A stretch of 64,000 bases of DNA from Gammaproteobacteria bacterium (GTDB taxonomy: Bacteria; Pseudomonadota; Gammaproteobacteria; Steroidobacterales; GCA-2729495): assembly GCA_020851975.1 (NCBI GenBank), contig JADZBS010000025.1, positions 19,372 through 83,371 on the forward strand, given 5' to 3'. Numbering within the stretch: the first letter of the stretch is position 1; each line of letters starts with the position of its first letter. This document shows positions 1-10,458 of this stretch, in pieces. The notes under the pieces are model-generated. The model was not told where the DNA came from. It saw only the letters and a list, made by a program, of their open reading frames with translations, and did no database searches. A program made the position numbers and the translations under genes.

Positions 1-93
1 CACATCACCCGTTACCCGCTCGAGCGCGCCAACGAAGCCCTCGACGACCTGCGTCGTGGCGCCATCAGCGGCACCGCGGTCCTCGACTGCTGA
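1..93 (+). CDS. C-terminal end of a zinc-type alcohol dehydrogenase (partial)
   Basis: Only the last 30 codons are in the window; the gene enters from the left. The tail reads RYPLERANEALDDLRRGAISG followed by TAVLDC. This matches the usual last helix and strand of medium-chain zinc alcohol dehydrogenases, where a YPLE..NEAL.DLR.G...GRAVL block closes the NAD(P)-binding domain. The catalytic domain cannot be seen, so the substrate is unknown. The TGA stop is the first three bases of a long perfect inverted repeat that lies between this gene and the convergent gene to its right. Confidence 0.6.
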   Translation, partial: HITRYPLERANEALDDLRRGAISGTAVLDC

Positions 94-136
94 ATCGGGG
101 ACAGTGACCTCAATTCAGGTCACTGTCCCCGATTCA
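91..136. repeat. Perfect 20-bp inverted repeat between convergent genes (REP-like hairpin)
   Basis: Arms at 91-110 and 117-136 are exact reverse complements around a 6-base loop (CAATTC); the arm core is ATCGGGGACAGTGACCT. The left arm begins with the stop codon of the preceding gene. The right arm encodes the last residues (LNRGQ) and the stop of the dctP-like gene read from the other strand. A hairpin this strong can end transcription from both sides. The GGGGACAGT core recurs at 63471-63480 and, inverted, at 63541-63551, which suggests a dispersed REP/MITE family. No REP-associated transposase gene is in the window. Confidence 0.8.
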
Positions 137-1190
137 GCCCCCCCGTTTCAGCGTACTCCACCTTGGCCCTGACGATCAGGTCATGGGCCTCCTGCGCCCG
201 GCCGCCGATCTCGTCGATGAGCGCACGCGTCACGCCGGCCGTCGCCTGGCGCCATGCCTCCCGCGACACCGCATCGAGCGGGTGGACGACAAAACCGAGC
301 GCCTGCGCCTCGCCCAGTTCTGCAGCGCCCTGCTCACGAACGACACGCCGGGACTCTTCGACGGCAGGGAAGGACTCCGTGAGAATCCGCCGCTCCTCTG
401 CCGTGAGCGCCTGCCACCAGGTACTCGGCGCGACGATCAGCGACACACCGAGCAGGTGGTGGGTCAGCGTCAGGTGCGGCGCCTCACCGGCGATGCCGGT
501 GCGGGCGTACAGGCTCACCGAGTTCTCGCCGGCCTCGATCAGGCCCGTCTGCAGCGACGGCACGATTTCACCGAAACCGAGCAGCACCGGATCGGCCCCG
601 ATCGCCTCGGCGAACAGCCGGGCGTTGAGGCTCGAGGCGATGCGAAACCGCCGGCCGCGGGCATCGCCGGGCGTCAGGATCGGCTCGATCCCATAGACGT
701 CGTGGAACCCGATCTCATACCAGGTCACCAGGTGAATGCCCTTCTCGGCCAGCAACCGACGGTAGAAGCCGGTGAGGTAGCGGTCGTAGACGAAATCCGC
801 CTCGGCCGCGGAGTCGAAGAGAAACGGTGCCTGGAGCACGGCCAGTTCCGGTACGACCGTCGACAGCACCTGGGCCGAGAGGTTGGCGTACTGGATCCGC
901 CCTCGACGCAGCCCCGACAGCAACTGCTCCTCGGAGCCGAGCTGTCCGTAGATCAGGGCCCGCATGCGGATGCGCCCGCCCGAGGCGGCCTCGGTACGAG
1001 CCTTGAAGCCCAGCCACAGGGCCTCGCCGGGGGTGTTGGGCGTTGCAGTCCCGCCGATGTTGACGGTGGTACCGCTGCGCTGCCGGCAGCCGGTTGCGCC
1101 CGCGGCGACCAGGAGCGCCAGCAGCAGCGCGGTGCAGCAGCGCACCAGGTCCGCTGCCGCCACGCGTCGCCTGGCGTTGCCGCCGTGCAT
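120..1190 (-). CDS. TRAP-type transporter substrate-binding protein (DctP family)
   Basis: This 356-residue protein has the length and fold signature of periplasmic DctP binding subunits, which deliver carboxylates to a DctQM membrane pair. The N-terminus has a basic start, a hydrophobic stretch and a possible lipobox ending ATGC near residue 35, so it may be a lipoprotein. Family features include SEEQLLSGLRRGRIQYANLS, the PFLFDSAAEADFVYD block, and the FRIASSLNARLFAEAIGADP segment that normally carries the substrate-binding Arg (here GRRFRI). No dctQ or dctM lies nearby, so its membrane partners are outside the window or it works alone. Its last codons lie inside the inverted repeat at 91-136. 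Confidence 0.85.
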   Translation of the reverse strand: MHGGNARRRVAAADLVRCCTALLLALLVAAGATGCRQRSGTTVNIGGTATPNTPGEALWLGFKARTEAASGGRIRMRALIYGQLGSEEQLLSGLRRGRIQYANLSAQVLSTVVPELAVLQAPFLFDSAAEADFVYDRYLTGFYRRLLAEKGIHLVTWYEIGFHDVYGIEPILTPGDARGRRFRIASSLNARLFAEAIGADPVLLGFGEIVPSLQTGLIEAGENSVSLYARTGIAGEAPHLTLTHHLLGVSLIVAPSTWWQALTAEERRILTESFPAVEESRRVVREQGAAELGEAQALGFVVHPLDAVSREAWRQATAGVTRALIDEIGGRAQEAHDLIVRAKVEYAETGGLNRGQ

Positions 1191-1287
1191 CTGGAGCGCT
1201 CTCCTCGCGGTCTGTCTCGAGGCAGCTTAGGAAGGTTATGCTTGCGCGACAAGTCGTACAGGTAACGGCACGGTGCAAGCAATTCTC

Positions 1288-2052
1288 ATGAAATCTCATG
1301 GACGCCAGCGACGCAGCCGGTGGCTGGCAGCAGCCTGCATCCTGCTCACCACGGCCCCGGCACTCGCGGCGCCCGACTATGCCGCACTCGATGCCGTGCT
1401 GCTTGCCAACGTGCGCAATGGCTACGTCGACTACGATGGCATCGGCGCCGATCCACGGTTCGGACGCTTCCTGACAAGCCTCGCCGATCCACCCGGTAAC
1501 CTGCCCGACCGCGCCGCCGAACTCGCCTACTACATCAACGCCTACAACGCCTTTGCAATCAAGGGCATCCTCGACGGGCACTCCACGGCCACGCGCTTCG
1601 GCCGCTACCGCTACTTCCGCAGTCTCGACTTCAGGCTCGGTGGCCGCGACGTGACCTTGCACGAAATCGAACACGAGCGGCTGCGCCCGCTCGGCGATGC
1701 CCGCATCCACTTCGCCATCGTCTGTGCCTCGATGTCCTGCGCCCGGCTCGCCAACCGGGCCTGGCTGCCGGAGCGCATCGACGAGCAACTCGACCAGGCG
1801 GCACGTCGCTTCGTCAACGACCCCACGCGCAACCGCTTCGACATCGCGCAAAAGCAGGCCTTCGTCTCGCCACTCTTCGACGTATTCGCGGCGGATTTCG
1901 CGACGACTGCCGGTGGCGTACCGGCCTTCCTCGCGCGCTGGGTCGACGATCCGGCCACGCGCGCCGCCCTCGACGAGGGCCGGCTCGCCGTCGCCTACCT
2001 GCCCTACGACTGGGATCTCAACGGGAGCTACACCGCGCGGCCGACGGAGTGA
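1288..2052 (+). CDS. DUF547-domain secreted protein
   Basis: About 254 residues. A signal peptide (basic start, then [16 protein letters not shown]) is followed by a single DUF547 domain, recognised by [31 protein letters not shown] and the closing LPYDWDLNG. The two conserved cysteines in the CASMSC motif are present. The biochemical role of DUF547 is not established. A GTG five codons upstream (1273) is an alternative start; ATG at 1288 gives a cleaner signal peptide, and neither has a strong ribosome site. The gene diverges from the dctP-like gene and is followed after 31 bases by msrP, so it may share that transcript. Confidence 0.85.
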   Translation: MKSHGRQRRSRWLAAACILLTTAPALAAPDYAALDAVLLANVRNGYVDYDGIGADPRFGRFLTSLADPPGNLPDRAAELAYYINAYNAFAIKGILDGHSTATRFGRYRYFRSLDFRLGGRDVTLHEIEHERLRPLGDARIHFAIVCASMSCARLANRAWLPERIDEQLDQAARRFVNDPTRNRFDIAQKQAFVSPLFDVFAADFATTAGGVPAFLARWVDDPATRAALDEGRLAVAYLPYDWDLNGSYTARPTE

Positions 2053-2083
2053 CGGCCAGCGCGACAGGCCCGGGAGGGCGTCC

Positions 2084-3043
2084 ATGCTGATCAGGCGAGC
2101 CGCCGACATCCGGCCATCGGAGATCACACCCGAGTCGGTGTTCCACGGACGCCGCGCCCTGTTGCGGGCGGCAGGCTTCGCCGGTGCGGCCGCGCTGCTC
2201 GCGCCGGCGCTGCGGGCCGACGAGATCCCTGGCCGCTATCGCCGGCTTGGAACCCTGAGAAGCAGCCCGCTCAGCGTGCGTGAGACGCCGAACCGCTTCG
2301 AGGACATCACGACCTACAACAACTTCTACGAATTCGGCCTCGACAAGGGCGACCCGGCCGCGAATTCGGCGCGTTTCAGGCCGAGACCCTGGACGGTCAC
2401 GGTGGAGGGCGAAGCCGAGGTCGTGGGTCGCTACACCTACGAGGACATCATCCGGCCGCACCCGCTGGAGGAGCGCATCAGCCGTTTGCGCTGCGTCGAA
2501 GCCTGGTCCATGGTGGTGCCGTGGGTTGGATTTCCCCTGCGCGACCTGCTGAAGCGGTTCCGACCGACCTCCAAGGCCCGCTTCGTCGCCTTCGAGACCG
2601 TGGTCCGTCCCGAGGAGATGCCGGGTCAGAAAGGCCGCACCCTGGACTGGCCGTACGTCGAGGGACTCACCATCGCCGAGGCCATGCATCCGCTCGCACT
2701 CATGGTGGTGGGCGTCTACGGCGTGGAACTGCCGGCCCAGAACGGCGCGCCGCTGCGCCTCGTCGTGCCGTGGAAGTACGGCTTCAAGAGCATCAAGTCG
2801 ATCGTGAGGATCCGTTTCATGGAGACGCGGCCGCCCACCACCTGGTCCCTGGCGGCGCCGGACGAGTACGGCTTCTACGCCAACGTCAACCCACGGGTCG
2901 ACCACCCGCGCTGGAGCCAGGCCACGGAGCGACGCATCGGCTCGGCGCTCTTCTCGCCCAAGCAGCCGACGCTGCCCTTCAACGGCTACGCCGCCCAGGT
3001 GGCTGCGCTCTACGAAGGCCTGGACCTCGTGCGCAACTTCTGA
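2084..3043 (+). CDS. msrP: Periplasmic methionine sulfoxide reductase, molybdopterin subunit MsrP
   Basis: This 319-residue protein matches MsrP (YedY), which reduces oxidised methionine in periplasmic proteins using a molybdopterin cofactor. A twin-arginine signal is seen as [18 protein letters not shown] near residue 24. The Mo-ligand cysteine sits in [14 protein letters not shown], and [17 protein letters not shown] is a family hallmark. ATG at 2084 follows GGGAGGGCGTCC, a good ribosome site. The longer in-frame reading upstream overlaps the DUF547 gene and is rejected. Its membrane heme partner msrQ starts 8 bases after the stop, the usual msrPQ order. Confidence 0.96.
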   Translation: MLIRRAADIRPSEITPESVFHGRRALLRAAGFAGAAALLAPALRADEIPGRYRRLGTLRSSPLSVRETPNRFEDITTYNNFYEFGLDKGDPAANSARFRPRPWTVTVEGEAEVVGRYTYEDIIRPHPLEERISRLRCVEAWSMVVPWVGFPLRDLLKRFRPTSKARFVAFETVVRPEEMPGQKGRTLDWPYVEGLTIAEAMHPLALMVVGVYGVELPAQNGAPLRLVVPWKYGFKSIKSIVRIRFMETRPPTTWSLAAPDEYGFYANVNPRVDHPRWSQATERRIGSALFSPKQPTLPFNGYAAQVAALYEGLDLVRNF

Positions 3044-3050
3044 TCCGGGC

Positions 3051-3665
3051 ATGCCGACGCTGCGCCAGGTCCGGCTGATCGGCAAGCCGGTCGTGTTCAC
3101 GGCGGCGATGCTGCCGCTGGCGGGTCTCGTGGCTGGTGCTGCCGGCGTGCCGGCTTTTCAGCTCGGCGCCAATCCGGTGGAGACCATCCAGGACACCACC
3201 GGCATCTGGGCATTGCGCCTGCTGCTGCTGACGCTCACGATGACGCCGCTCGGCTGGCTCACCGGAAGATCCTGGCCGTTGCAGTTCCGGCGCATGCTCG
3301 GTCTCTTCGCCTTTGCCTACGCCGCGCTGCACTTCACCAATTACCTGCTGCTCGACCGTGCGCTCGATGCGGCCGAAATCCTGGCGGACATCGGCAAGCG
3401 CCCGTACGTCACCATCGGGGTGATCGCACTCACGCTGCTCCTGGCACTCGCCGCCACCTCCACGGCAGCAGCGCGCCGCCGGCTCGGCCGGCGCTGGCAG
3501 GCGCTGCACCGGCTGGTCTACGCGATCGCCATCCTCGCCTGCTGGCACTTCTGGTGGCAGGTGAAGAAGGACGTCACCGAACCGGCCGTCTACGCCTCGA
3601 TCCTCGGGGTCCTGCTCGCCGTCCGCCTGGGCCGCCATGCCCGGCTGCGAGGTTACAGGTTGTAG
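3051..3665 (+). CDS. msrQ: Heme-binding membrane subunit MsrQ of the MsrPQ system
   Basis: A 204-residue protein with about six membrane spans that matches MsrQ (YedZ). It passes quinol electrons through b-type heme to MsrP. Conserved His-bearing segments are visible: AYAALHFTNYLL, WQALHRLVYAIA and ACWHFWWQVK. These carry the expected heme ligands. It is the distal gene of msrPQ, 7 bases after msrP. Its last 13 bases overlap the end of the convergent amtB gene. Confidence 0.95.
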   Translation: MPTLRQVRLIGKPVVFTAAMLPLAGLVAGAAGVPAFQLGANPVETIQDTTGIWALRLLLLTLTMTPLGWLTGRSWPLQFRRMLGLFAFAYAALHFTNYLLLDRALDAAEILADIGKRPYVTIGVIALTLLLALAATSTAAARRRLGRRWQALHRLVYAIAILACWHFWWQVKKDVTEPAVYASILGVLLAVRLGRHARLRGYRL

Positions 3666-4948
3666 CCGCGCTCCTCGTGCAGCGCGATGTCGAGCCCCTC
3701 GGTTTCCTCCTCCGCCGTCACCCGCAACGGCGTCAAGGCGGCGACCAGCTTGAGGATGATGAACGTCACGCCAGCCGACCAGGCGAGCGTTGCCGTGGCG
3801 CCCAGGAACTGTATACCCAGCTGCACGATGAGCAGGCGGCCATCGGCCGGATCGATGCCACCGAGCGCGGCCGCACCGAATACGCCCGTCAGCACCGTGC
3901 CCATGAACCCACCGACGCCGTGCACCGGAAACACGTCGAGTGAATCATCGATCTGCAGCCGGCGCTTCACGTATTGTGTGGCCCAGAAACACACCGTGCC
4001 GGCGAGCAGGCCGATGGCGAGCGCCCCGCCCGGGCCGACGTAGCCGGAGGCCGGCGTGATCGTGCCGAGCCCCGCGACCATGCCGGTGACGATGCCGAGC
4101 ACGCTCGGCTTGCCGAACTTCAGCCACTCCTGGCAGATCCACGCGAAGCAACCCGCCGCCGCGGCGGTGTGGGTGGCCAGCATCGCCATGCCGGCCGCAC
4201 CGTCGGCGGCCACCGCGCTGCCGGCATTGAAACCGAACCAGCCGACCCAGAGCATGCCGGCACCGGCCACCGTGGTCGGCAGGTTGTGCGGCGGCATCGG
4301 CTGCATCGGGAAGCCGCGGCGGCTGCCGAGGACGAGTGCCGCGACGAGCGCGGCAATACCCGCGTTGATGTGCACCACCGCCCCGCCGGCAAAGTCACGG
4401 AAGCCGAGGCTGGCCAGCCAGCCACCGCCCCACACCCAGTGCGCCACGGGGATGTACACCAGGAGCAGCCAGAGGACCGAGAACAGCAGCATCGCCCCGA
4501 AGCGCATGCGTTCGGCAAAGGCACCGACGACCAGCGCCGGGGTGATGATGGCGAAGGTCATCTGGAACATCAGGAACACGGACTCGGGGATATTCGGGTA
4601 GGCCGCATGCACCGCCCCGGCATCGAGGCCGGCGAGCAGCACCCGCCCGAAGCCACCGATGACGGCATGGCCGGCGCCGCCGTCGCCGAATGCCAGGCTG
4701 TAGCCGACCAGCACCCAGAAGATCGACACCACCGAGGCGATGGTGAAGCACTGCATGAGCACGGAGAGCACGTTGCGCGCGCGCACGAGGCCGGCGTAGA
4801 ACAGGGCCAGGCCCGGCAGCGTCATGAACAGGACCAGTGCGGTGGCCGTGAGCATCCAGGCCGTGTCGCCGCTGTCGGCGGCGGCTGCAACCGGCCACGC
4901 CAGCAGCACACCAGCGCCCGTCACCGCATGGCCGAAGCCGATCCTCAT
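3653..4948 (-). CDS. amtB: Ammonium transporter AmtB
   Basis: This 431-residue channel of the Amt/Rh family has an N-terminal signal-like segment followed by 11 predicted spans. The two pore histidines lie in PVAHWVWGGGWL and DVFPVHGVGGFMG. The segment LFYAGLVRARNVLS is another family mark. It conducts ammonium and is gated by the PII protein encoded by glnK immediately upstream (30-base gap), so the pair is one glnK-amtB operon. No clear NtrC/sigma-54 promoter was found upstream of glnK, so its nitrogen control could not be confirmed from sequence. Confidence 0.96.
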   Translation of the reverse strand: MRIGFGHAVTGAGVLLAWPVAAAADSGDTAWMLTATALVLFMTLPGLALFYAGLVRARNVLSVLMQCFTIASVVSIFWVLVGYSLAFGDGGAGHAVIGGFGRVLLAGLDAGAVHAAYPNIPESVFLMFQMTFAIITPALVVGAFAERMRFGAMLLFSVLWLLLVYIPVAHWVWGGGWLASLGFRDFAGGAVVHINAGIAALVAALVLGSRRGFPMQPMPPHNLPTTVAGAGMLWVGWFGFNAGSAVAADGAAGMAMLATHTAAAAGCFAWICQEWLKFGKPSVLGIVTGMVAGLGTITPASGYVGPGGALAIGLLAGTVCFWATQYVKRRLQIDDSLDVFPVHGVGGFMGTVLTGVFGAAALGGIDPADGRLLIVQLGIQFLGATATLAWSAGVTFIILKLVAALTPLRVTAEEETEGLDIALHEERGYNL

Positions 4949-4978
4949 CGCGCCTGCCCTCCCGTCCAGGGACTCCCC

Positions 4979-6831
<1,853 letters not shown>

Positions 6832-6872
6832 GCTTGACGGTGCCCGGGGGTCGACGGAAACAATGAACCGTC

Positions 6873-7958
6873 GTGATTGTGCCGAAAGCCGTGCGCATGG
6901 GTCCAGCATCATCAGCCATCCTCACCGCCACGGCTGCACTCTGCGTGCTCGGCGCCGCAGCGGGCGGCGCCACGGTGGCACATGCCGGCGAGCCGGCGCC
7001 AGCCCGGTTCCCGCTGGCTGATCGCGGACCGTTGAACGGCCTCGTCGGCATTCCGAACGGCTGGACGCAACTCCTGCAGGGTCCGGCGGCGGAACTGTCG
7101 TGGCAGATCACGAACAACGCCATGGGCGAGCGCGCGACCGGCGAACGGCTGCTCCTCGACGGCGAGACGCACACCGTCACGCTGCGCTGGCAACACCCGC
7201 TCGGCGAGCGCCTCGCCATCGGCGTCGAACTGCCGTGGATCGCCCACGGCGGCGGCTTCCTGGACGGCAGCATCGATGCCTGGCACGACGCGCTCGGCCT
7301 GTCGGAAGGGATTCGCCCGCTGCTGCCGGCCCGCGATCTGCGCTACATGTACGACCGGGCAGGTCAGCCGCGTGCCGGGGCCGAGGACTCGACCTCGGGC
7401 CTGGGCGACCTGCGCACCACGCTCGCCTGGCGGCTCATGACGCCCGGCGCGCAGCGCCCGGCCCTCGACCTGACGGCCGATGTCGAATGGGCCACCGGCG
7501 ATGCCGACCGGCTCACCGGTAATGGCGGTACGGACCTCGCCGCCGGCCTGCGCGCCGGTCGCGGCGGGATCGCAGGAACTCCGGGCCTCGGGCCGCTCGG
7601 CTGGAGCGCGCAGGCGGGGCTGGTGTGGCCGGGCGACGCCGATGAGCCGTTGCCGCCGGCAGCCGGGCAGTTCTGGTACTACGACACGGCGCTCGCCTGG
7701 GCGGCCACCTCAGCGCTCGACCTCGTCGTGCAACTGCAGGGCCACGGCGGAGCGTGGCAGAGCCACGTGACGATGCTCGGTGACACGGCGCTGCAGCTCG
7801 GCCTGGGCGCCATCTGGCACCCGCGCCCGCGTCTCGGCCTGAGGCTCGGCATCTTCGAAGACCTCAGGACCGATACCACGCCGGACTTCGCCATCGAGCT
7901 GGCGCTGACCTACCGGCCGGGCTCAGGCCTTGCGCCGGGGGCGCTCGATGCCGAGTGA
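6873..7958 (+). CDS. DUF3187-family secreted/outer membrane protein
   Basis: About 361 residues from a GTG start at 6873, or 353 from ATG at 6897, which gives the cleaner signal peptide (alanine-rich, ending THVAHA-like VAHA). After a short FPLADRGPLNGLVGIPNG block typical of DUF3187, the rest has alternating polar/hydrophobic strands suggesting a beta-barrel-like outer membrane protein. Function is unknown. The last 36 bases overlap the 3' end of the convergent sigma-54 activator gene, which limits how either stop region can vary. Confidence 0.75.
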   Translation: MIVPKAVRMGPASSAILTATAALCVLGAAAGGATVAHAGEPAPARFPLADRGPLNGLVGIPNGWTQLLQGPAAELSWQITNNAMGERATGERLLLDGETHTVTLRWQHPLGERLAIGVELPWIAHGGGFLDGSIDAWHDALGLSEGIRPLLPARDLRYMYDRAGQPRAGAEDSTSGLGDLRTTLAWRLMTPGAQRPALDLTADVEWATGDADRLTGNGGTDLAAGLRAGRGGIAGTPGLGPLGWSAQAGLVWPGDADEPLPPAAGQFWYYDTALAWAATSALDLVVQLQGHGGAWQSHVTMLGDTALQLGLGAIWHPRPRLGLRLGIFEDLRTDTTPDFAIELALTYRPGSGLAPGALDAE

Positions 7959-9758
7959 GCGGATGCGGTCGGCGAGCGTCGTCGGCTTGATGCCGAGCAG
8001 TTCGGCCGCCCCGCCCTTGCCCGAGATGCGCCAGTCGACACTCTCCAGGGCAGCGAGGACGTTGCGCCGTTGCTGCTCGCGCATCTCGGCCTCGGTCATG
8101 AAGCTGCGCTGCGTGCCGGCTGCCGCCGACACCGCCGCGGGCGCCGGGTTGATCGCTGGCACCGGGGCCGCCACGAACGTCGTCAGGGGCAGGTCGAGGT
8201 GCAGCGGGCCGCCGCGGGCGAGGATGACGGCCCGCTCGATGACGTTCTTCAATTCCCGCACGTTGCCCGGCCAGTCATAGCGGCGCAGCGCCTCGACCTG
8301 CTCCGGCGTCAGCGGGACGTACGGGCGGCCGAACTGGCGACACACCTGCTCGAGGAAGTGCGCCGCGAGGCCGACCACGTCGTCGCCGCGCCGGCGCAGC
8401 GGCGGCACGTGCACCGGGAACACGCTCAGCCGGTAGTAGAGGTCCTCGCGGAAGTCGCCGGCCTCCACCGCCTTCTCGAGGTCCTTGTTCGTGGCCGCGA
8501 TCACGCGCACGTCGACCTTGCGGGTGCGGTCGTCGCCGACCCGCTCGAATTCGCGCTCCTGCAGGACCCGCAGCAGCTTGCCCTGCAGGGCCAGCGGAAT
8601 CTCCCCGACCTCGTCGAGGAAGATGGTCCCGCCGTCGGCCAGCTCGAAGCGGCCGACGCGGTCGCGATGCGCCCCGGTGAAGGCACCGCGAACATGCCCG
8701 AAGAACTCGCTCTCGAAGAGCTCGTCCGGGATGGCCGCGCAGTTGACCTTCACCAGCGGCCCGTCGGCACGGCGGCTGCGGGCATGGATGGCGTGCGCCA
8801 CGAGCTCCTTGCCGGAGCCGGTCTCGCCGATGATCAGCACGCTCGCCGGCGTACCCGCCACCGCCTCGATGCGCGCCAGCATCGCACCCAGCGCCGGGCT
8901 CTCGCCGACGATGCGGCCGAAGTTCATCGAGACGTTGACTTCCTCGCGCAGGTAGTCGCGCTCGCGCTGCAGTTCTTCCTTGAGCCGCGCGATCTCGGCG
9001 TAGGCATCGCGCAGCTTCGCTTCCGCACGGTTGCGCTCGGTGACGTCCTTGCTCGCCACGAGGAGGCGCACCACGTTGCCTTTCTCGTCCCGCTCGGCGC
9101 GGGAGGAGAGCAGCACGTCGAGGATCTCGCCGCTTCGCGTCGGCATCTGGCGCGACACGTTCTGCATGTCGCCCTGGCCGATGATCTCGCGCAGGCGGCC
9201 ACCCATCAGCGGCTGGCGCGCATCGTCGGTGATGAAGTCGAGGATCGAGCGGCCGATGACCTCGTTGCGCTGGTAGCCAAGCTTGGCGAGCCAGTGGTTG
9301 CTGACCGCGATGATCCGCCCTTCGGCATCCACCGTGTGCAACATGGCCGGTGTCGACTCGTAGAGATCGAGATAGCGGCGTTCCAGCCGTTCGCGATCCG
9401 ACGGTTCCTCGAACAGCGACACCGAGTAGAGCAGATTGCTGCCGTCCTTCGCGTAGACCGCAACGGTGGTGGCGAGCAGCTGCAGTTCGCGCCCGTTCTT
9501 GGCACGAAACTCCACCGGCACGTGATCGAGGCGCCCGGTGCGGCGGAAACACGGCAGGTGCTCCTCGCGGATGCGCCGCGCGCTCGCCGGCGTGGCGATT
9601 TCGTCGGGACGGCGGCCACGCATCTCCTCGCGGCTGTAGCCGGTGCGTCGTTCCCACTCGTCGGTGACGTCGATGAACCGGCCCTCCCCGTCCATCAGGG
9701 TCACCATGACCGGAAGGCTTCGCAGCAGGCGGTTACTCGGACTATCGGGAGTCGTCAT
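7923..9758 (-). CDS. PAS-PAS-AAA+ sigma-54-dependent transcriptional activator
   Basis: The 611-residue protein has two PAS domains (about residues 10-110 and 130-245), a short coiled coil (about 245-275), a sigma-54 interaction AAA+ domain and a C-terminal Fis-type helix-turn-helix. Walker A is GETGSGKE, and the sigma-54 contact loop GAFTGA is intact in [13 protein letters not shown]. There is no receiver domain, so it is not a phosphorylated response regulator; the PAS domains probably sense a ligand, redox state or gas. It faces an exact sigma-54 promoter about 110 bases away that drives a 58-residue membrane microprotein. Three related 10-mers in the gap are candidate binding sites. This is the probable cognate pair. 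Confidence 0.93.
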   Translation of the reverse strand: MTTPDSPSNRLLRSLPVMVTLMDGEGRFIDVTDEWERRTGYSREEMRGRRPDEIATPASARRIREEHLPCFRRTGRLDHVPVEFRAKNGRELQLLATTVAVYAKDGSNLLYSVSLFEEPSDRERLERRYLDLYESTPAMLHTVDAEGRIIAVSNHWLAKLGYQRNEVIGRSILDFITDDARQPLMGGRLREIIGQGDMQNVSRQMPTRSGEILDVLLSSRAERDEKGNVVRLLVASKDVTERNRAEAKLRDAYAEIARLKEELQRERDYLREEVNVSMNFGRIVGESPALGAMLARIEAVAGTPASVLIIGETGSGKELVAHAIHARSRRADGPLVKVNCAAIPDELFESEFFGHVRGAFTGAHRDRVGRFELADGGTIFLDEVGEIPLALQGKLLRVLQEREFERVGDDRTRKVDVRVIAATNKDLEKAVEAGDFREDLYYRLSVFPVHVPPLRRRGDDVVGLAAHFLEQVCRQFGRPYVPLTPEQVEALRRYDWPGNVRELKNVIERAVILARGGPLHLDLPLTTFVAAPVPAINPAPAAVSAAAGTQRSFMTEAEMREQQRRNVLAALESVDWRISGKGGAAELLGIKPTTLADRIRSLGIERPRRKA

Positions 9759-9770
9759 GCCGCGAGATTA

Positions 9771-9822
9771 ACGGAAAACCGGTTTACGGCGCTACGAATT
9801 TCCGTGGTATACGATTTTCCGT
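9771..9822. promoter_or_regulatory. Candidate upstream activating sequences for the sigma-54 activator
   Basis: Three related 10-mers occur in 52 bases: ACGGAAAACC (9771-9780), GAATTTCCGT (9796-9805) and GATTTTCCGT (9813-9822). The last two are inverted versions of an ACGGAAAWYC motif. A perfect palindrome AAACCGGTTT overlaps the first at 9776-9785. They lie about 75-125 bases upstream of the expected transcription start of the microprotein, the usual distance for enhancer sites of sigma-54 activators. They also lie directly in front of the activator's own start, which would allow autoregulation. Assignment to this activator is inferred from position. Confidence 0.6.
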
Positions 9823-9869
9823 CATGGCAGATTTTTCCTAACTCGTTGTTTTTCAATAAAAGACCATCT

Positions 9870-9885
9870 TGGCACGGTTCGTGCT
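9870..9885 (+). promoter_or_regulatory. Sigma-54 (RpoN) promoter, -24/-12 type
   Basis: The sequence TGGCACGGTTCGTGCT has the -24 GG (9871-9872) and -12 GC (9883-9884) separated by exactly 10 bases, and TGGCACG is a full match to the -24 consensus; the -12 box is TGC. Transcription would start near 9896 and run rightward into the microprotein gene, leaving a leader of about 40 bases. It faces away from a GAFTGA-containing activator, the classical arrangement. Confidence 0.8.
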
Positions 9886-9937
9886 TTAGGGAAGCTGCGT
9901 ACCAGGATGGGTACATGAAGGACGAGGAGTCACGCAC

Positions 9938-10114
9938 ATGGAAATGGTTTTGAAGGCAGTGTCCCCCGGACGGGAAGCGCGCGAGCGTTTGTCGGCCATG
10001 CTGGTGGCCGCCACCGTGACGTTCCTGGTGTTCGCGGCGATCGATGCGGGCTTCACGCCCCATGCCACGGATCTGGCCAGCCGCGCACTGGATCTGTCGG
10101 TGATGGCGCTGTAG
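9938..10114 (+). CDS. 58-residue single-span membrane microprotein under sigma-54 control
   Basis: The 59-codon frame begins MEMVLKAVSPGREARERL, has one strongly hydrophobic segment (AMLVAATVTFLVFAAIDAGF, about residues 20-39) and ends in a short polar/hydrophobic tail, RALDLSVMAL. GAGGAG lies 8 bases before the ATG, a near-ideal ribosome site. The gene is preceded by an exact sigma-54 promoter and followed by a long terminator hairpin, so it sits in a complete transcription unit. I do not recognise the family. Arg and Glu residues before the span suggest a cytoplasmic N-terminus. A 12-codon frame (9915-9953) overlaps its start out of frame and could be a leader peptide. The role is unknown; context suggests a stress- or signal-induced membrane peptide. 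Confidence 0.75.
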   Translation: MEMVLKAVSPGREARERLSAMLVAATVTFLVFAAIDAGFTPHATDLASRALDLSVMAL

Positions 10115-10265
10115 CCAGCCACCGCTCTCGGAGATCGAGACAGGACGAACAGACGAACTTCACGCGCGCACGCAGGGCTCATCCTCCCCCGGCGGCGCGC
10201 AGGAAGCGATGGCCCAGAGCCATCCCGACGCAGGCGCTTGTCCCCCCAACTGCCTGCGAACGCCA

Positions 10266-10337
10266 GGGCCCGCATGGCCGGCCGCCGCTGCTCCAGCGGT
10301 TGCCCTCCCCCCAGAGAGCCATGCGGGCTCTTTTTTT
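10266..10337 (+). terminator. Long-stem intrinsic terminator with nested hairpin
   Basis: GGGCCCGCATGGC (10266-10278) pairs with GCCATGCGGGCTC (10318-10330) over 13 base pairs with one G-U, and a run of seven T follows. The 39-base interior holds a second hairpin, CCGCTG/CAGCGG with a 3-base loop. A simpler alternative stem AGAGCC/GGCTCT (10315-10331) uses the same T-run. This ends the transcript that starts near 9896. The untranslated stretch after the microprotein is about 150 bases before the stem, longer than needed, so the 3' end could also act as a small RNA. Confidence 0.75.
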
Positions 10338-10458
10338 CCTTCAGGACGATCTACACAGGCGGCAGTCCGTGCCGTCATGCTGCCGCCACGTCGGCGGCGG
10401 AACGCGCCGGCGCGATCAGGGCCTGCAACGGACATCAGCGACGAGTCTTGAGTTGTGC

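Noticed and set aside
7923..9758. NorR, PrpR or DctD identity for the sigma-54 activator
   Set aside because: It has two PAS domains and no receiver, GAF or propionate-type sensor, so a named orthologue is not supported.
10338..10458. A second terminator (GCCGCC/GGCGGC stem)
   Set aside because: The stem is short and has no T-run; such stems are expected by chance at this G+C content.
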